A stretch of DNA of 23,441 nt, taken from contig CAZBWA010000024.1 in NCBI GenBank assembly GCA_964495555.1, forward strand, positions 1 to 23,441. The letters run 5' to 3'. Each line of letters starts with the position of its first letter. Positions within the stretch are counted from its first letter, which is position 1. Below the pieces are notes generated by a model. The model was given only the letters and a program-made list of their open reading frames with translations. It did not search any database and was not told where the DNA came from. Below, in pieces: positions 22,055 to 23,441 of this stretch. A program made the position numbers and the translations under genes. The stretch is from VGCC01 sp964495555. GTDB taxonomy: Bacteria; Actinomycetota; Actinomycetes; S36-B12.

Positions 22055-23347
22055 ATGGGCAAGAATGCGGAGGTGGCCGGGATCATCGATGAGTTGGAGT
22101 GGCGTGGACTCATCGCGCAGAGCACGGACCTCGATGCGCTGCGAGGCGCTACGGAGGGTTCGATCACCCTCTACTGCGGCTTCGACCCGACGGCTCCCAG
22201 CCTGCATCTGGGCAACCTGGCGCAGATCCTCACCATCCGGCGCTTTCAGCTCCATGGGCATCGTCCCCTCGCACTCGTCGGAGGTGCCACCGGCCTCATC
22301 GGTGATCCGAAGGAGAGCGGTGAGCGAAGCCTCAATCCCCGAGAGGTCGTGGAAACGTGGGTGACACGGATCCGGACGCAACTCGAGCGGTACTACGACT
22401 TCACCGGTGGCAACGCCGCCGTGATGGTCAACAACTACGACTGGACCGAGGGTGTGGGGGTGCTGGAATTCCTCCGCGACATCGGCAAGCACTTCAGCGT
22501 GAATCGCATGCTGGATCGCGAAGCGGTCGCTGCACGTTTGGCCAAGGATGGGATCAGTTACACCGAGTTCAGCTACCAGTTGCTGCAGTCCTTCGATTTC
22601 CTTGAGCTCTACCGCCGCTATGGCTGCGTGCTCCAGACCGGAGGTTCGGATCAGTGGGGCAACATCACAGCCGGTGTCGATCTCATCCGTCGTGTCGAGG
22701 GTGGCCATGCGCATGCGCTGACCACGCCACTGTTGACGAAGGCGGACGGCACGAAGTTCGGGAAGACTGAATCGGGAACCGTGTGGCTGGACTCGGAGCT
22801 GACCAGTCCCTACGCCTTCTTCCAGTTCTGGCTCAACGCCGATGATCGTGATGTGGCCACGCTGCTGCGTACTTACTCCTTCCGTACGCGGGACGAGATC
22901 GACGGGCTCCTGGACTCGATGAAGGAGCGCCCGCAGGAGCGGGCTGCTCAGCGGGCGCTGGCCGAGGAAATGACCGATCTCGTCCACGGACCGGACGAGC
23001 GTCGCGCCGCCGAGGAGGCCGCGCGGGTCCTCTTCGGCCAGGGGGATCTGGGATCCCTCCCGGAGTCCACCCTGACGGCCGCGCTGACCGAGGCCCCCCA
23101 CGGGGAGGTCCTCGCGGAGGAGATCGAGGGGGGCCACCTGCCGGCGGTGGACGAGCTGTTCGTGCGGGCTGGGCTCGTGGACTCCAAGGGGGCCGCGCGC
23201 CGCGCGGTGAAGGAGGGCGGGGCCTACCTCAACAACGCCCGGATCGAGGATGCGGCCATGCGCCCGGCCGTGGGGGAGTTGGTCCATGGGCGCTGGCTGG
23301 TCCTCCGCAGGGGCAAGCGGACGATCGGTGGGATTCGGGTCGGCTAG
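22055..23347 (+). CDS. tyrS: Tyrosine--tRNA ligase
   Basis: TyrRS charges tRNA-Tyr with tyrosine. The 430-residue class I enzyme starts with IIDELEWRGLIAQSTDLDAL, then YCGFDPTAPSLHLGNL with the HLGN form of the HIGH motif (51-54), GGATGLIGDPKESGER, GGSDQWGNI (196-204) and the KFGKT form of KMSKS (234-238). A C-terminal S4 RNA-binding domain covers about residues 360-425 (VDELFVRAGLVDSKGAARR, ending with WLVLRRGKRTIGGIRVG). These are standard for bacterial TyrRS of the tyrS (not tyrZ) group. ATG 22055 is preceded by AGGGGG at about 22038-22043. The gene is followed by 94 bases with a promoter-like sequence and no further gene. Confidence 0.97.
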   Translation: MGKNAEVAGIIDELEWRGLIAQSTDLDALRGATEGSITLYCGFDPTAPSLHLGNLAQILTIRRFQLHGHRPLALVGGATGLIGDPKESGERSLNPREVVETWVTRIRTQLERYYDFTGGNAAVMVNNYDWTEGVGVLEFLRDIGKHFSVNRMLDREAVAARLAKDGISYTEFSYQLLQSFDFLELYRRYGCVLQTGGSDQWGNITAGVDLIRRVEGGHAHALTTPLLTKADGTKFGKTESGTVWLDSELTSPYAFFQFWLNADDRDVATLLRTYSFRTRDEIDGLLDSMKERPQERAAQRALAEEMTDLVHGPDERRAAEEAARVLFGQGDLGSLPESTLTAALTEAPHGEVLAEEIEGGHLPAVDELFVRAGLVDSKGAARRAVKEGGAYLNNARIEDAAMRPAVGELVHGRWLVLRRGKRTIGGIRVG

Positions 23348-23354
23348 GGGCGAT

Positions 23355-23384
23355 TTGCCTTCGTGGCCCCCGATGACGTATTCT
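23355..23384 (+). promoter_or_regulatory. Promoter-like sequence downstream of tyrS
   Basis: TTGCCT (23355-23360) and TATTCT (23379-23384) are separated by 18 bases, close to the consensus for a primary sigma factor. It reads out of the window. The remaining 57 bases hold no open gene start, but do contain GTCC-GCG-GGAC near 23421-23431. In some actinobacteria an rRNA operon follows tyrS, so a leader for 16S rRNA is possible; I cannot verify that here. Confidence 0.45.
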
Positions 23385-23441
23385 TCTCTTCCCCCCGCTG
23401 GAGGAACGGACGTCAGGCCGGTCCGCGGGACGTGATCCGGG

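Noticed and set aside
21797..23287. Minus-strand open frame of 496 codons opposite tyrS
   Set aside because: It is a shadow of tyrS without any recognisable domain.

Overview
The window is a dense, high-GC bacterial chromosome segment of about 23.4 kb. It most likely comes from an actinobacterium (Actinomycetota, probably class Actinomycetes). The evidence is strong G/C bias at third codon positions, frequent GTG/TTG starts, many 4-nt stop-start overlaps (GTGA or ATGA), an infC that appears to start at ATC, a Cys-rich insert in PheS, a two-gene hisE-hisG arrangement, and a gene order resembling the rib/his, infC-rpmI-rplT-tsnR, pheST-arg and glycosylase-tyrS neighbourhoods known from mycobacteria and streptomycetes. 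I cannot name the genus. No rRNA, tRNA, CRISPR array, insertion sequence, integrase or phage gene is visible. Most genes are core housekeeping.

Region 1 (1-5478) is a tightly packed plus-strand operon: rpe (5' end cut off), ribD, ribE, ribBA, ribH, hisE, hisG and an SseB-domain gene. Ribulose 5-phosphate, which Rpe handles, is a direct substrate of RibBA. RibBA, RibD, RibH and RibE make riboflavin from GTP and ribulose 5-phosphate, while HisG and HisE start histidine synthesis. The intermediate riboflavin phosphatase and ribF are not here.

Region 2 (5479-7607) is the translation cluster infC-rpmI-rplT followed by a SpoU-family RNA methyltransferase. Its 126-nt leader carries two perfect hairpins and leads to an ATC start for infC.

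Region 3 (7608-11284) is an apparent insertion relative to the usual tsnR-pheS neighbourhood. A terminator-like hairpin is followed by a putative aspartyl/asparaginyl-hydroxylase-like Fe(II)/2-oxoglutarate oxygenase, translationally coupled to cysD and a cysN-cysC fusion (sulfate activation to APS and PAPS). This three-gene unit is the least conventional part of the window and the best candidate for an undescribed function.

Region 4 (11285-14896) is pheS-pheT. Region 5 (14894-21392) is an arginine operon argC-argJ-argB-argD-argR-argH plus a coupled VanZ-like membrane protein gene. It is preceded by a 28-bp near-perfect palindrome that contains a perfect TATAAT box six bases before the argC ATG. 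This fits an ArgR-controlled leaderless promoter that overlaps the pheT stop codon. argF and argG are absent from the cluster.

Region 6 (21382-23441) has an AlkA-type DNA glycosylase on the minus strand, divergent from tyrS, and a promoter-like sequence after tyrS that reads out of the window.
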